The notes under the pieces are model-generated. The model was not told where the DNA came from, made no database searches, and saw only the letters and a program-made list of their open reading frames with translations. 64,000 nucleotides of DNA from positions 62,001-126,000 of the forward strand of contig CAZGUH010000006.1 of the NCBI GenBank assembly GCA_964529005.1, read 5' to 3'. Position numbers and translations under genes: made by a program. Shown in pieces: positions 57,411-64,000 of this stretch. This DNA is from CAZGUH01 sp964529005 (lineage in GTDB: Bacteria; Actinomycetota; Acidimicrobiia; Acidimicrobiales; Ilumatobacteraceae). The first letter of the stretch is position 1. Each line of letters opens with the position of its first letter.

Positions 57411-57901
57411 CCAGCAGCGGGCACGCCGAACGCCTCGTCGACCTGGCGCTCTACGCGCCCGTCGGCCTCGCCGTGCGCGCCCGGGAGGAACTGCCGTCGC
57501 TGATCTCCACCGGTCGCGCCCACGCCGCGTCGCGCGTCGAGACCGCCCGCATGGTCGGCCGCGTCGCCGTCGAGCAGGGACGGCGCCTGTTGCGCGAGCG
57601 GCTGGAGGCCGCGATCGCCGGCCGCCGCGCCGCGCAGTCCACGCCCGGTGCGGACGCACGCGCCGCGACGCCGGCGCCGGCGGCATCGACCCCCGCGCCG
57701 GCGGCGGCGGACGCCGCTGGCGCCGCATCACCGCGTTCGAGCGACCTGGCGATCGATCACTACGACAGCCTCGCCGCCGCACAGGTCGTGGATCTGTTGC
57801 CATCCCTTTCGCCGGCCGAGCTCGACGACGTCGAGCGCTACGAGCGGGCGCACCGCAACCGCCGCACGATCCTCGGCAAGATCGCTCAGCTGCGGGGCTG
57901 A
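57407..57901 (+). CDS. Ala-rich helical protein with DUF8129-like C-terminus
   Basis: Unknown function. The 164-residue protein has a helical N-terminal part (about 5-75), an Ala/Pro-rich linker (about 80-115), and a C-terminal helical motif DHYDSLAAAQVVDLLPSL followed by PAELDDVERYERAHRNRRTI. The C-terminal motif resembles DUF8129, often found in actinobacterial envelope or granule proteins. ATG overlaps the stop of the acidic protein. Likely part of a three-gene unit with the next acetyltransferase. Confidence 0.6.
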   Translation: MTSSGHAERLVDLALYAPVGLAVRAREELPSLISTGRAHAASRVETARMVGRVAVEQGRRLLRERLEAAIAGRRAAQSTPGADARAATPAPAASTPAPAAADAAGAASPRSSDLAIDHYDSLAAAQVVDLLPSLSPAELDDVERYERAHRNRRTILGKIAQLRG

Positions 57902-57903
57902 CG

Positions 57904-58371
57904 GTGGCCGATCCCGCGGCGCTCGAGCCCACGGTGCGCCGCGCGGAGCCCTCCGACGCGGCCGAGCTCCAGCTTCTCGAGAGCCGAGCGCGCGCCGGCA
58001 TCGACGGCCAGCGCGGCGCGGCACGGCTGCTCGACGAGTCGCCCGCGATCGGGGACGGATGGACCGATGCGATCGCTTCCCCGGGTTGGTGGATCGCGGT
58101 GGCGGTGATCGACGACGTGATCGTCGGTTACCTGGCGATGGAGATCCCCGGGCGCGACCGCGCCGCGGTGGTCACCCAGGTGTGGGTGGAACCCGACGCG
58201 CGCGGCCTCGGGTTCGGCGACGCACTGCTCGCGCAGGCGATCGATGCTGCCCGCGCGGCAGGCGCCACCGTGATCGAGGCGACGGCGCTGCCGGGCGATC
58301 GTGAGACGAAGAACCTCTACGAGCGCGCCGGGGTGACGGCGCGCAAGATCATCGTGTCGAAACCGCTGTAG
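57904..58371 (+). CDS. GNAT-family acetyltransferase
   Basis: Predicted N-acetyltransferase using acetyl-CoA. The 155-residue protein has the GNAT motif A as VWVEPDARGLGFGDALL (R-G-L-G-F-G pyrophosphate loop) and a C-terminal NLYERAGVTARKI strand-helix. The substrate cannot be read from sequence. GTG is three bases after the previous stop. It is convergent with the crotonase gene, one base apart, with a shared hairpin across both stops. Confidence 0.82.
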   Translation: MADPAALEPTVRRAEPSDAAELQLLESRARAGIDGQRGAARLLDESPAIGDGWTDAIASPGWWIAVAVIDDVIVGYLAMEIPGRDRAAVVTQVWVEPDARGLGFGDALLAQAIDAARAAGATVIEATALPGDRETKNLYERAGVTARKIIVSKPL

Positions 58372-58379
58372 CTCAGCGG
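58363..58379. terminator. Hairpin across two convergent stop codons
   Basis: CCGCTG (58363-58368) pairs with CAGCGG (58374-58379) around TAGCT. The loop and arms contain the stop codons of both the GNAT and crotonase genes. A bidirectional terminator embedded in both coding ends is likely. Confidence 0.45.
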
Positions 58380-59155
58380 CCCTTCCACTGCGGCGCGCGC
58401 TTCGCGATGAAGGCCGCCAGACCTTCCTTGGTGTCCTCCGAACCGAGCACCGAGGCGAACTTCTCGTCGGTCAACTTCTTGACGACGGCGTCGTCCGCGT
58501 CCGCCTGGAGGATGACCTCACGGCTGGCCCACACCGCGAGCGGCGCCGCCTCGGTGATCTTCTCGGCCAGGGCGATCGCTTCCGACACGGCTGCGCCGGG
58601 CTCGACGAGACGGTTGACCATGCCCAGCTCATAGGCGCGGGCCGCGCTGAACGGCTCGCCGGTGAGGATCGCCTCCATCGCGACGGCCTTGCCGATCGCC
58701 CGCGGCAAGCGGAACAGGCCACCTGCCCCGGCGATGAGGTTGCGCTTCACCTCGGCGAGACCGAACGAGGACGTGTTCGACGCGACCACCATGTCGCATG
58801 CGAGCACGATCTCGCAGCCACCCGCCGTGGCCAGGCCGTCGACGGCGGCGATCAGCGGCTTGACACGCTGGCGATACACGAGACCGGCGAAGCCGCCACG
58901 CTGGGTCCACAGCTGGTTCGCCTCGCCGCTGTTGATCACCTTGAGGTCGGCGCCAGCGGAGAAGACCGGCTTGGCGTGGCCCTCCGTGTTGGCGCACAGC
59001 ACGCCGACCCAGACCTCCGGGTCGTTCTCCAGCTGGTCGATCGCGGCCTCCACACCACGGGCGACGTCGCCGTTGATCGCGTTGCGTGCCTCGGGCCTGT
59101 TGAGGGTGATGATGGCGACGCGTCCACGCGCCTCGTACTGCACGATGTCCGACAT
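58373..59155 (-). CDS. Enoyl-CoA hydratase/isomerase family protein
   Basis: Crotonase-fold enzyme acting on acyl-CoA. The 260-residue protein has ITLNRPEARNAING, the oxyanion-hole segment VFSAGADLKVIN, and AAVDGLATAGGCEIVLACDM. The position of the second catalytic Glu is not the usual EE pair, so hydratase versus isomerase is uncertain. ATG lies 8 bases after a minus-strand -10 hexamer, and the open frame continues upstream without homology. Monocistronic. Confidence 0.9.
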   Translation of the reverse strand: MSDIVQYEARGRVAIITLNRPEARNAINGDVARGVEAAIDQLENDPEVWVGVLCANTEGHAKPVFSAGADLKVINSGEANQLWTQRGGFAGLVYRQRVKPLIAAVDGLATAGGCEIVLACDMVVASNTSSFGLAEVKRNLIAGAGGLFRLPRAIGKAVAMEAILTGEPFSAARAYELGMVNRLVEPGAAVSEAIALAEKITEAAPLAVWASREVILQADADDAVVKKLTDEKFASVLGSEDTKEGLAAFIAKRAPQWKGR

Positions 59156-59163
59156 GCCGGCGA

Positions 59164-59169
59164 ATGGTA
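59164..59169 (-). promoter_or_regulatory. -10 element (TACCAT) of the crotonase gene
   Basis: Minus-strand TACCAT ends 8 bases before ATG 59155. Confidence 0.57.
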
Positions 59170-59217
59170 CGAGGCCGGCCAGGCCGGCAACGAACCGCGG
59201 CGCCGGCCCGCGCCCGC

Positions 59218-60528
59218 TCAATCGGGTTTGTTCGACGACGACTTGCGCGCCGGCGCCGGGCGCGTCGGGCGCAGCGGCTTGGGCATCGGCGCACCAGCCG
59301 GGACCTCGATGCCGAACAACGCGGCGACCTGCGGCAGCAGGGGAGCGAGGCGCTTCACCGTGGCAGCGAGGTCGTCCGCGACGGTGGCCGGCGCGGCCGC
59401 CGGAGCGACCTGCGAGCGCACCGGAGAGAACGCGACCGCTTCGAGCAGCGCCGACCAGCGCTCGGCGCTGTCGTCGGGGCTGAGCGCGGCGGTCGCCGCT
59501 TCGGCGAGGCGCGTCGACAACTCGGCGGGGAAGCGGACCCCGGCCTTCGGCGGCTGACCGCTGAGCTTCAGCGCCCGGATGACGCGGCCGACACCGAGGG
59601 CCGCCTCGATGTCCTCGAGCCACAGGTGCATCTCGCGTTCCTGCTTGACGGCCAGCGCCTCGCGCAGCTCGTTGGCCAGGGCGCGCGTCGAGTCGTCGCG
59701 CGCCACGACGGGATCGTCGCCCGCGGCCACCACGCTGCGAAGGTCGCGCAGGTCGAGCTCTTCCAGATCGACCTTGGCCGCATCGGCGCGGTCGCGCCAT
59801 TCGGCGACACGCAGCCGCGGCAGCAACTGCTCGGCCATGCGCAGCAAGCCCTCGGCGGGCACGGGCTCCTTACCCTCCGCGCGCAGCCGCTCGTTCTGCT
59901 CGTTGACCGCCTGGCGCACGGCCGGCAACCCGCCCTGGAGCGCCCGCTCGGCGACCGGGCGCTGCTCCTCGGGCAGCGCCGCGAGCACCTCGTTGCGATG
60001 CGCCCGGCCTGGCTTCAGGCGCTTCGGCTTGGGCCGCTGCGGCAGCTCCGGCGGTGGCGTGAAGTGCGGACGCTGCCGGCCTTGCGGACGACCGGCTCCC
60101 TCGCGGCGCTCACCGCGCCGGTCGCCACGACGCTCACCACCGCCCTCACCGCGGTTCTCGCCGCCGTCGTCGCGGCGCGGGGGACGGTCACCACGGCGGT
60201 CGGGCCGCGGGCCGCGCCCACCGTCGCGCCGGCCGCGGCGCTCGCGCACCGCGAGCTGAGACGTGACGGCTTCGAACGGCTTCTCGCTGGGAAGCAGCTC
60301 GAGCAGACCCGTCTTCCCTGCCTTCTCACGCGTCGGCACCACCGCCAAGATGTCGATGCCGTCGATGGCGAAATCGGCCTCGACGCGCAACACGTCGCCG
60401 ACCTTCGAGCCCTCCGGCAGCACCGCCTGATCGAGGACGCCCTTCGGTTCACGGGCGCCGGCGGCTCGCCATGTCCAGCTGCCGTCGGGGCGCGCGCTCG
60501 TGAGCTCGATCTCGATCCTGCGGGACAT
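59218..60528 (-). CDS. RG-rich protein of unknown function
   Basis: Not recognised. The 436-residue protein has a compact N-terminal domain (about 1-95, opening MSRRIEIELTSARPDGSWTW). A low-complexity segment rich in Arg, Gly and Asp follows (96-155), resembling RGG-type RNA-binding linkers. A largely helical domain covers about 175-400, and the Lys/Pro/Arg tail ends KSSSNKPD. The RG tract and basic tail suggest nucleic-acid binding, as inference only. ATG is set by a -10 hexamer 8 bases upstream. Divergent from the carbonic-anhydrase-like gene. Confidence 0.65.
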   Translation of the reverse strand: MSRRIEIELTSARPDGSWTWRAAGAREPKGVLDQAVLPEGSKVGDVLRVEADFAIDGIDILAVVPTREKAGKTGLLELLPSEKPFEAVTSQLAVRERRGRRDGGRGPRPDRRGDRPPRRDDGGENRGEGGGERRGDRRGERREGAGRPQGRQRPHFTPPPELPQRPKPKRLKPGRAHRNEVLAALPEEQRPVAERALQGGLPAVRQAVNEQNERLRAEGKEPVPAEGLLRMAEQLLPRLRVAEWRDRADAAKVDLEELDLRDLRSVVAAGDDPVVARDDSTRALANELREALAVKQEREMHLWLEDIEAALGVGRVIRALKLSGQPPKAGVRFPAELSTRLAEAATAALSPDDSAERWSALLEAVAFSPVRSQVAPAAAPATVADDLAATVKRLAPLLPQVAALFGIEVPAGAPMPKPLRPTRPAPARKSSSNKPD

Positions 60529-60535
60529 GAGCCTC

Positions 60536-60548
60536 AACGGTAACCGTT
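60536..60548. promoter_or_regulatory. Perfect palindrome over divergent promoters
   Basis: AACGGT-A-ACCGTT is a perfect 13-base palindrome. It overlaps the -10 of the RG-rich gene and lies 30 bases before the -10 of the carbonic-anhydrase-like gene. It could be an operator. Confidence 0.4.
60537..60542 (-). promoter_or_regulatory. -10 element (TACCGT) of the RG-rich gene
   Basis: Minus-strand TACCGT ends 8 bases before ATG 60528 and favours that start over alternatives further upstream. Confidence 0.55.
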
Positions 60549-60577
60549 CCGGCCCGGCGTTCACCACAGAGCGCAAG

Positions 60578-60583
60578 TACGGT
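60578..60583 (+). promoter_or_regulatory. -10 element (TACGGT) of the carbonic-anhydrase-like gene
   Basis: TACGGT ends 6 bases before ATG 60590. Confidence 0.55.
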
Positions 60584-60589
60584 GAGGCG

Positions 60590-61111
60590 ATGCCCATCTA
60601 CGCACTCGGCGACAAGGCGCCCGTGATCCACCCAGAGGCGTTCGTCCACCCGGAGGCCGTCCTCATCGGCAACGTCACGATCGGGGCCGAGTCGACCATC
60701 TGGCCGGGCGCGGTGCTGCGCGGCGACGAGGGCCCGATCACCATCGGGGCGCGCACATCGATCCAGGACAACTCCGTGCTGCACGTGACCGCGGAGCACC
60801 CCACCACCGTCGGCGACGACTGCGTCATCGGCCACCTCGTCCATCTCGAGGGGTGCATGATCGAATCCGGAAGCCTCGTCGGGAACGCCGCGATCGTGCT
60901 CCATGCTGTCGTGGTGCACACCGGCGCGATCGTGGGCGCGAACTCGGTGCTGCTCGACAACACCGACGTGCCGTCCGGCGCGCTCGCCGTCGGGTCGCCG
61001 GCCGTGATCAAACCGGGCCGCGCCCGCTCGGAGGCCATCGGCGAGGCCGTCGCCTCGTACATCCACAAGTGCAAGCTCTACCGCAGCGAGTTGCGCCGCA
61101 TCGATGGCTGA
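60590..61111 (+). CDS. Gamma-class carbonic anhydrase-like hexapeptide protein
   Basis: Left-handed beta-helix protein of the gamma-carbonic anhydrase/PaaY family. The 173-residue product shows hexapeptide repeats from about 13 to 135 (VIHPEAFVHPEAVLIGNVTI and so on). Metal-ligand candidates are His65 in SVLHV and His82 in IGH. The usual third His (LHGC) is Glu87 in HLEGC, with His85 two residues before, so metal binding may differ. The prmA ATG overlaps its end. Activity as carbonic anhydrase is uncertain. Confidence 0.8.
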   Translation: MPIYALGDKAPVIHPEAFVHPEAVLIGNVTIGAESTIWPGAVLRGDEGPITIGARTSIQDNSVLHVTAEHPTTVGDDCVIGHLVHLEGCMIESGSLVGNAAIVLHAVVVHTGAIVGANSVLLDNTDVPSGALAVGSPAVIKPGRARSEAIGEAVASYIHKCKLYRSELRRIDG

Positions 61112-61925
61112 CACGCTGACGTGCCTCGTGCTGACGGTCCCCGCGACCGAAGCCGAGCTGGCGTCGGACGTGCTGTGGTCGCTCGGCGTTCTCGCTGTCG
61201 AGGAACGTTCCGTCGATTCGATCGTCGAGCTGTGGACCTCGCTGGGTGACGACGTCGACGCGGTCACCCGCGCCGCGGAGGCGTTTCCCGCCCGCTGGCG
61301 GTGGAAGTTGGTGGAGGTCGATCGCGCCCTGACCGAAACGTGGCGCGAGCACGCCACGCCGTCGTGGATCGAGAGCGATCTCGTCGTCGTCCCGGCGTGG
61401 AAGCCGTTCTCCGCGCCGGATCGCACGACGGTGGTCACGATCGACCCCGGCAGCGCATTCGGCCTCGGGGATCATCCGACGACCGTGCTGACGCTGCGCG
61501 AGATGCGAGCCGCGCTGGTTCCGGGCGCCACGGTCCTCGACGTCGGTTGCGGCAGCGGCGTGCTGTCGATCGCGGCGTGCCTCCTCGGCGCCAGCTACGC
61601 ACGCGCGATCGACATCTCCCCCGCAGCGGTCACGGCGACGCTCGCCAACGCGTCCGTCAACGGCGTCGCCGGGCGTGTCGAGGCCGACACCACGCCGCTC
61701 CGCGAGATCGACGCGACGTTCGACGTCGTTCTCGCCAACGTCCTCGCGCCGGCGCTGGTCGAGATGGCTCCGGACCTTCGGCGCGTCCTCGAGCCCTCAG
61801 GAGTGCTGGTCGTCTCCGGGATCCTGCCGGGCCGTCACGGCCACGTGCTGGACGCGCTGGCGCCGCTCCAGGTCGTGCACGAGGTCGTGCGCGACGGCTG
61901 GTGCGCCGTCAGCCTGCGCCGCTGA
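61104..61925 (+). CDS. prmA: Ribosomal protein L11 methyltransferase
   Basis: SAM-dependent methyltransferase that methylates ribosomal protein L11. The 273-residue protein has a short N-terminal substrate domain (about 1-70), then the PrmA signature DPGSAFGLGDHPTT. The SAM motif is VLDVGCGSGVLSIAA, followed by NVLAPALVEMAPDL. ATG overlaps the end of the carbonic-anhydrase-like gene by eight bases. Its 3' end overlaps the convergent ribokinase gene by 17 bases. Confidence 0.92.
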   Translation: MADTLTCLVLTVPATEAELASDVLWSLGVLAVEERSVDSIVELWTSLGDDVDAVTRAAEAFPARWRWKLVEVDRALTETWREHATPSWIESDLVVVPAWKPFSAPDRTTVVTIDPGSAFGLGDHPTTVLTLREMRAALVPGATVLDVGCGSGVLSIAACLLGASYARAIDISPAAVTATLANASVNGVAGRVEADTTPLREIDATFDVVLANVLAPALVEMAPDLRRVLEPSGVLVVSGILPGRHGHVLDALAPLQVVHEVVRDGWCAVSLRR

Positions 61926-62805
61926 GCTCGCGGCGGTCCGTTGCGCCCACCAGGGCGCGCACCGCGGCGTCCCGCGGGATCGAGGGGGCGGCGCCCGCCA
62001 CCGTCGTCGCCAGCGCCCCCGCCGCCGACGCATATCGCAACGCATCGGCCATGTCGTCGCGAGCTGCGAGCCGGGCGCACAGCGCCCCGCAGAACACGTC
62101 GCCCGCGGCCGTCGTGTCGATCGCCCGAACTGCGAACGGAGCGATGCGCGTGACGCCGTCTGCCGTGTGCAGCTGCGCGCCCGCAGCGCCCATGGTGACG
62201 ACCACCGCTGCCGCCCCCAGCTCGAGCAGCCGCTCGGGCCCGCCGAGCGCCAGGGCTTCGTGCTCGTTGGGGATCACGACGTCGCACAGCCGCACGACCT
62301 CGGCAGGCATGTCGGCCGCCGGGGCTGGGTTGAGCACGGTCACCGCGCCCGCCGCCCGTGCGGCCGCGAGCGCTGCGGCGACCGCCGGCATCGGGATCTC
62401 CAGCTGGACGAGCACGACCCTCGCGGCCGGCAGCTCGCCACCGCTCGCGAGCTCGTTGGCTCCCGGCACGACGATGATCGCGTTCGCGCCGTCGCCTCCG
62501 ACGCCGATCAGCGCTCGGCCGGTGGGCGCCCCCGGCGCGGTGGCGAGGCGGCTCACATCGATGCCGTCGGCCTCCAGCACCGAGCGGAGCAGCGCGCCGG
62601 CGTCGTCGTCGCCGATGGCGCCGACGAACGCGGTGCGAGCGCCGGCGCGGGCCGCGGCGAGCGCCTGGTTCAACCCCTTGCCACCGGCGTGTTGCGCGAA
62701 CGACCGGCCGAGCACCGTCTCACCCGGCTGCGGCAGGCGCTCGGCCGTGGCGACGAGATCGACGTTGGCGCTGCCGACGACGCACACGTCGAAGCGTTCA
62801 GTCAT
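61909..62805 (-). CDS. rbsK: Ribokinase-like PfkB-family sugar kinase
   Basis: Carbohydrate kinase, most like ribokinase. The 298-residue protein has the N-terminal VVGSANVDLVATAERLPQPG, the sugar-binding AGGKGLNQALAAARAG, and the catalytic DTTAAGDVFCGALCARL with its aspartate base. ATG starts two bases after the stop of the upstream phosphotransferase, so they form a unit. Specificity for ribose is inferred from overall pattern only. Its end overlaps prmA by 17 bases on the opposite strand. Confidence 0.9.
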   Translation of the reverse strand: MTERFDVCVVGSANVDLVATAERLPQPGETVLGRSFAQHAGGKGLNQALAAARAGARTAFVGAIGDDDAGALLRSVLEADGIDVSRLATAPGAPTGRALIGVGGDGANAIIVVPGANELASGGELPAARVVLVQLEIPMPAVAAALAAARAAGAVTVLNPAPAADMPAEVVRLCDVVIPNEHEALALGGPERLLELGAAAVVVTMGAAGAQLHTADGVTRIAPFAVRAIDTTAAGDVFCGALCARLAARDDMADALRYASAAGALATTVAGAAPSIPRDAAVRALVGATDRRELSGAG

Positions 62806-62807
62806 GG

Positions 62808-63866
62808 TCACCGGTCGAGGATCCTCAGCAGGGGCGTGATGTCGAAGCGCTCGAGCATCGGCAGGTAGGTCCGGGCGGTCTCGGACCGGAACCTTCGGCA
62901 GAGATCGGGTTGGAAGAACCGGGCGCCTTCCTTGACGACGTAGTTGAGGAGGAAGAAGCGGTAGACCTCGGGCAGGAACCGCACGTCGCTCTCGCGCAGC
63001 GGGTACACCGCGTGGTAGGCGCGCAGGAACGCCAAGAACGTCGGCTCGGTGAGCGTGTGCGACCCGTACGTGAAGTGGCTGCGATCGCCGGTCTTGCTCG
63101 ACACCCGAGACAGGAAATAGAAGTCGAGCATGCGCGGCTCGGTGCGAAACCAGTCGTAATCCCATCGGCTGAAGAGCCGGAAGGTGCCGTCCTCGCGGGT
63201 CTGCACGCTGAAGTTCCCGAGGTTCCAGTCGATCAGCACCGGGATCTTCGCCCAGTAGTCGTAGCGCACCTCCTCCAGCCGTTCGAGGAACTCGTGGGTG
63301 TGCCGCCAGAGCACGCCGATCTGCTCGGGCGGCAGATCGAAGTTGCGCGGCGCGAACGGGCTCTCGAGCAGTTCGAGGAGATGGATCGCGTCGCTCTTGA
63401 TCGAGTGCGACACGGGCGGGATCTTCGGCGCGATGGCGTCGCACGCGAGGTGGAAGGAGGCGATCTCTCTGCCGAGGTTGGCGATCTGATCGGGCGACAG
63501 CACCGCCGGCAGCCGTTCGCCGCGTGCCACGTCGTCGTAGAACACCGCCCACATCTGGCGGTCGTACCAGGTGAAGATGCGTCCGTCGGGACGCGTCCAG
63601 ATGTCGGCCAGCATGTCGGCGAACCGCGTCGAGGCCAGCAGGCGAGCGCAGTGATGCAGGCGATCGTGATCCTCGGCGAACAGGAAGTACGACCCGTAGC
63701 TCGAGACCTTGGAGACGCACGTCCGGCCGTCGTCGAGGTGCAGCCGGAAGACGCGGTTGGTGCTGACGTCGGCGCTGACCTCGTCGACGCGCGTCACCGT
63801 GCGGGGGTCGCCGTACGCCTTCCATGCCGCGTCGAGCGCGGCGCGGTGCGCGTCGGGGCGGCTCAT
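62808..63866 (-). CDS. Phosphotransferase (APH/choline kinase-like)
   Basis: Predicted small-molecule kinase of the aminoglycoside phosphotransferase fold. The 352-residue protein has the ATP-site lysine in RTCVSKVSSYGSYFLFAED and a catalytic region VLIDWNLGNFSVQ. There Asp precedes W-N-L-G-N, in the Brenner-motif position of APH enzymes. The metal-binding RWDYDWFRTEPRMLDF follows. ATG has a -10 seven bases upstream. Next to ribokinase, a sugar or amino-sugar substrate is possible. It is not evidence of antibiotic resistance. Confidence 0.78.
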   Translation of the reverse strand: MSRPDAHRAALDAAWKAYGDPRTVTRVDEVSADVSTNRVFRLHLDDGRTCVSKVSSYGSYFLFAEDHDRLHHCARLLASTRFADMLADIWTRPDGRIFTWYDRQMWAVFYDDVARGERLPAVLSPDQIANLGREIASFHLACDAIAPKIPPVSHSIKSDAIHLLELLESPFAPRNFDLPPEQIGVLWRHTHEFLERLEEVRYDYWAKIPVLIDWNLGNFSVQTREDGTFRLFSRWDYDWFRTEPRMLDFYFLSRVSSKTGDRSHFTYGSHTLTEPTFLAFLRAYHAVYPLRESDVRFLPEVYRFFLLNYVVKEGARFFQPDLCRRFRSETARTYLPMLERFDITPLLRILDR

Positions 63867-63873
63867 CGCGCCG

Positions 63874-63879
63874 ACGCTA
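63874..63879 (-). promoter_or_regulatory. -10 element (TAGCGT) of the phosphotransferase gene
   Basis: Minus-strand TAGCGT ends 7 bases before ATG 63866, just after the WhiB-like stop. Confidence 0.57.
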
Positions 63880-63883
63880 CGCG

Positions 63884-64000
63884 CTACACGGCTGAGCGGG
63901 CGCGCACTCCGATCGGCGCGATCAGGCGGTAGCCCGCCGCATGGCGTTCGTCCTCGCTCTCGCCGCCCCAGAACCCGTACTCGTGGTTGGCCCTGGCGTA
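63884..64000 (-). CDS. WhiB-family regulator, C-terminal fragment
   Basis: Only the last 38 codons are in the window; the 5' part lies to the right. The visible residues include NHEYGFWGGESEDERHA, the WhiB G-[VIF]-W-G-G turn and following basic helix start. The four iron-sulfur cysteines would be upstream and are not visible. WhiB proteins are actinobacterial iron-sulfur transcription factors that act with the primary sigma factor. Which WhiB subgroup this is cannot be told. The phosphotransferase ATG is 17 bases after its stop. Confidence 0.75.
   Translation of the reverse strand, partial: YARANHEYGFWGGESEDERHAAGYRLIAPIGVRARSAV

Noticed and set aside
61909..63825. A 638-codon frame joining ribokinase to upstream sequence
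   Set aside because: Ribokinase starts at ATG 62805; the upstream part is an alternative frame of the phosphotransferase gene.
62808..63866. The phosphotransferase as an aminoglycoside resistance gene
   Set aside because: Only the kinase fold is shared. The sequence is chromosomal, beside ribokinase, with no mobile context and no specific resistance signature.
1..64000. Mobile elements, prophage, CRISPR, tRNA or rRNA
   Set aside because: No transposase, integrase or Cas motif, no terminal inverted repeats with target duplications, and no tRNA- or rRNA-like fold were seen. The holin-like small protein at 35051 has no phage neighbours. Computational scans would be needed to exclude them fully.

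Overview
The window is a contiguous stretch of a high-GC actinobacterial chromosome, from a draft assembly: 100 N bases occupy 37830-37929. It carries a complete Pup-proteasome system (ARC/Mpa, Dop, Pup, PrcB, PrcA, PafA), a WhiB fragment at the right edge, the SecDF-YajC and TatBC export genes, and an unusual long ThyX-like protein. Together these point to Actinomycetota, most likely the class Acidimicrobiia (Ilumatobacter-like). That placement is inference from gene content and order, not from a marker-gene comparison. Nearly all of it is core chromosome; I see no insertion sequence, prophage, CRISPR array, tRNA or rRNA, and no gene-free stretch over 300 bases apart from the gap.

Layout. 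1-4151: arginine genes argD(partial)-argF-argR-argH in an ATGA-overlapping operon, ending in a 3-methyladenine glycosylase. 4195-6350: ruvCAB with a perfect LexA-type box across the ruvC start. 6379-14686: queA, tgt, yajC-secD-secF, apt, rel. 14740-20541: an isolated FkbM methyltransferase, then hisS-aspS-nudix and rarA with two small helical membrane proteins. 21345-29557 (mostly minus strand): aldehyde dehydrogenase, LOG-family protein, transaldolase, transketolase, FIST protein, a small unknown, and a fatty-acid desaturase divergent from a TetR regulator across a palindromic operator. 30293-35855: thioesterase, acyl-CoA synthetase (NDP-forming), PBP4-type carboxypeptidase, LON-domain protein and three small membrane proteins. 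35893-37827: a TtuB-TtuA-TrmI set that looks like a tRNA T-arm modification module. 37985-47058: ferredoxin divergent from ARC, then dop-pup-prcB-prcA-pxpABC-pafA. 47096-52939: lepB, a glycerophosphodiesterase, tatBC, a HelY-type helicase and an orphan lipid-kinase C-terminal domain. 52967-64000: dehydrogenase and M20 hydrolase, long ThyX, an acidic zinc-ribbon protein with downstream small genes, crotonase, an RG-rich unknown, gamma-carbonic-anhydrase-like protein, prmA, ribokinase, a phosphotransferase and a partial WhiB.

The strongest pattern not tied to any one gene is a promoter grammar. At 22 transcription-unit heads on both strands a TANNNT hexamer ends 6-10 bases before the start codon, so the transcript should begin at or next to the start codon (leaderless mRNA). 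Genes inside operons, and a few with leaders (ARC, pup, ferredoxin, NDP-forming synthetase), have Shine-Dalgarno sequences instead. The most interesting biology is the proteasome locus with an embedded 5-oxoprolinase (pxpABC), the TtuB-TtuA-TrmI module, and the double-length ThyX whose two halves each keep a different part of the catalytic signature.
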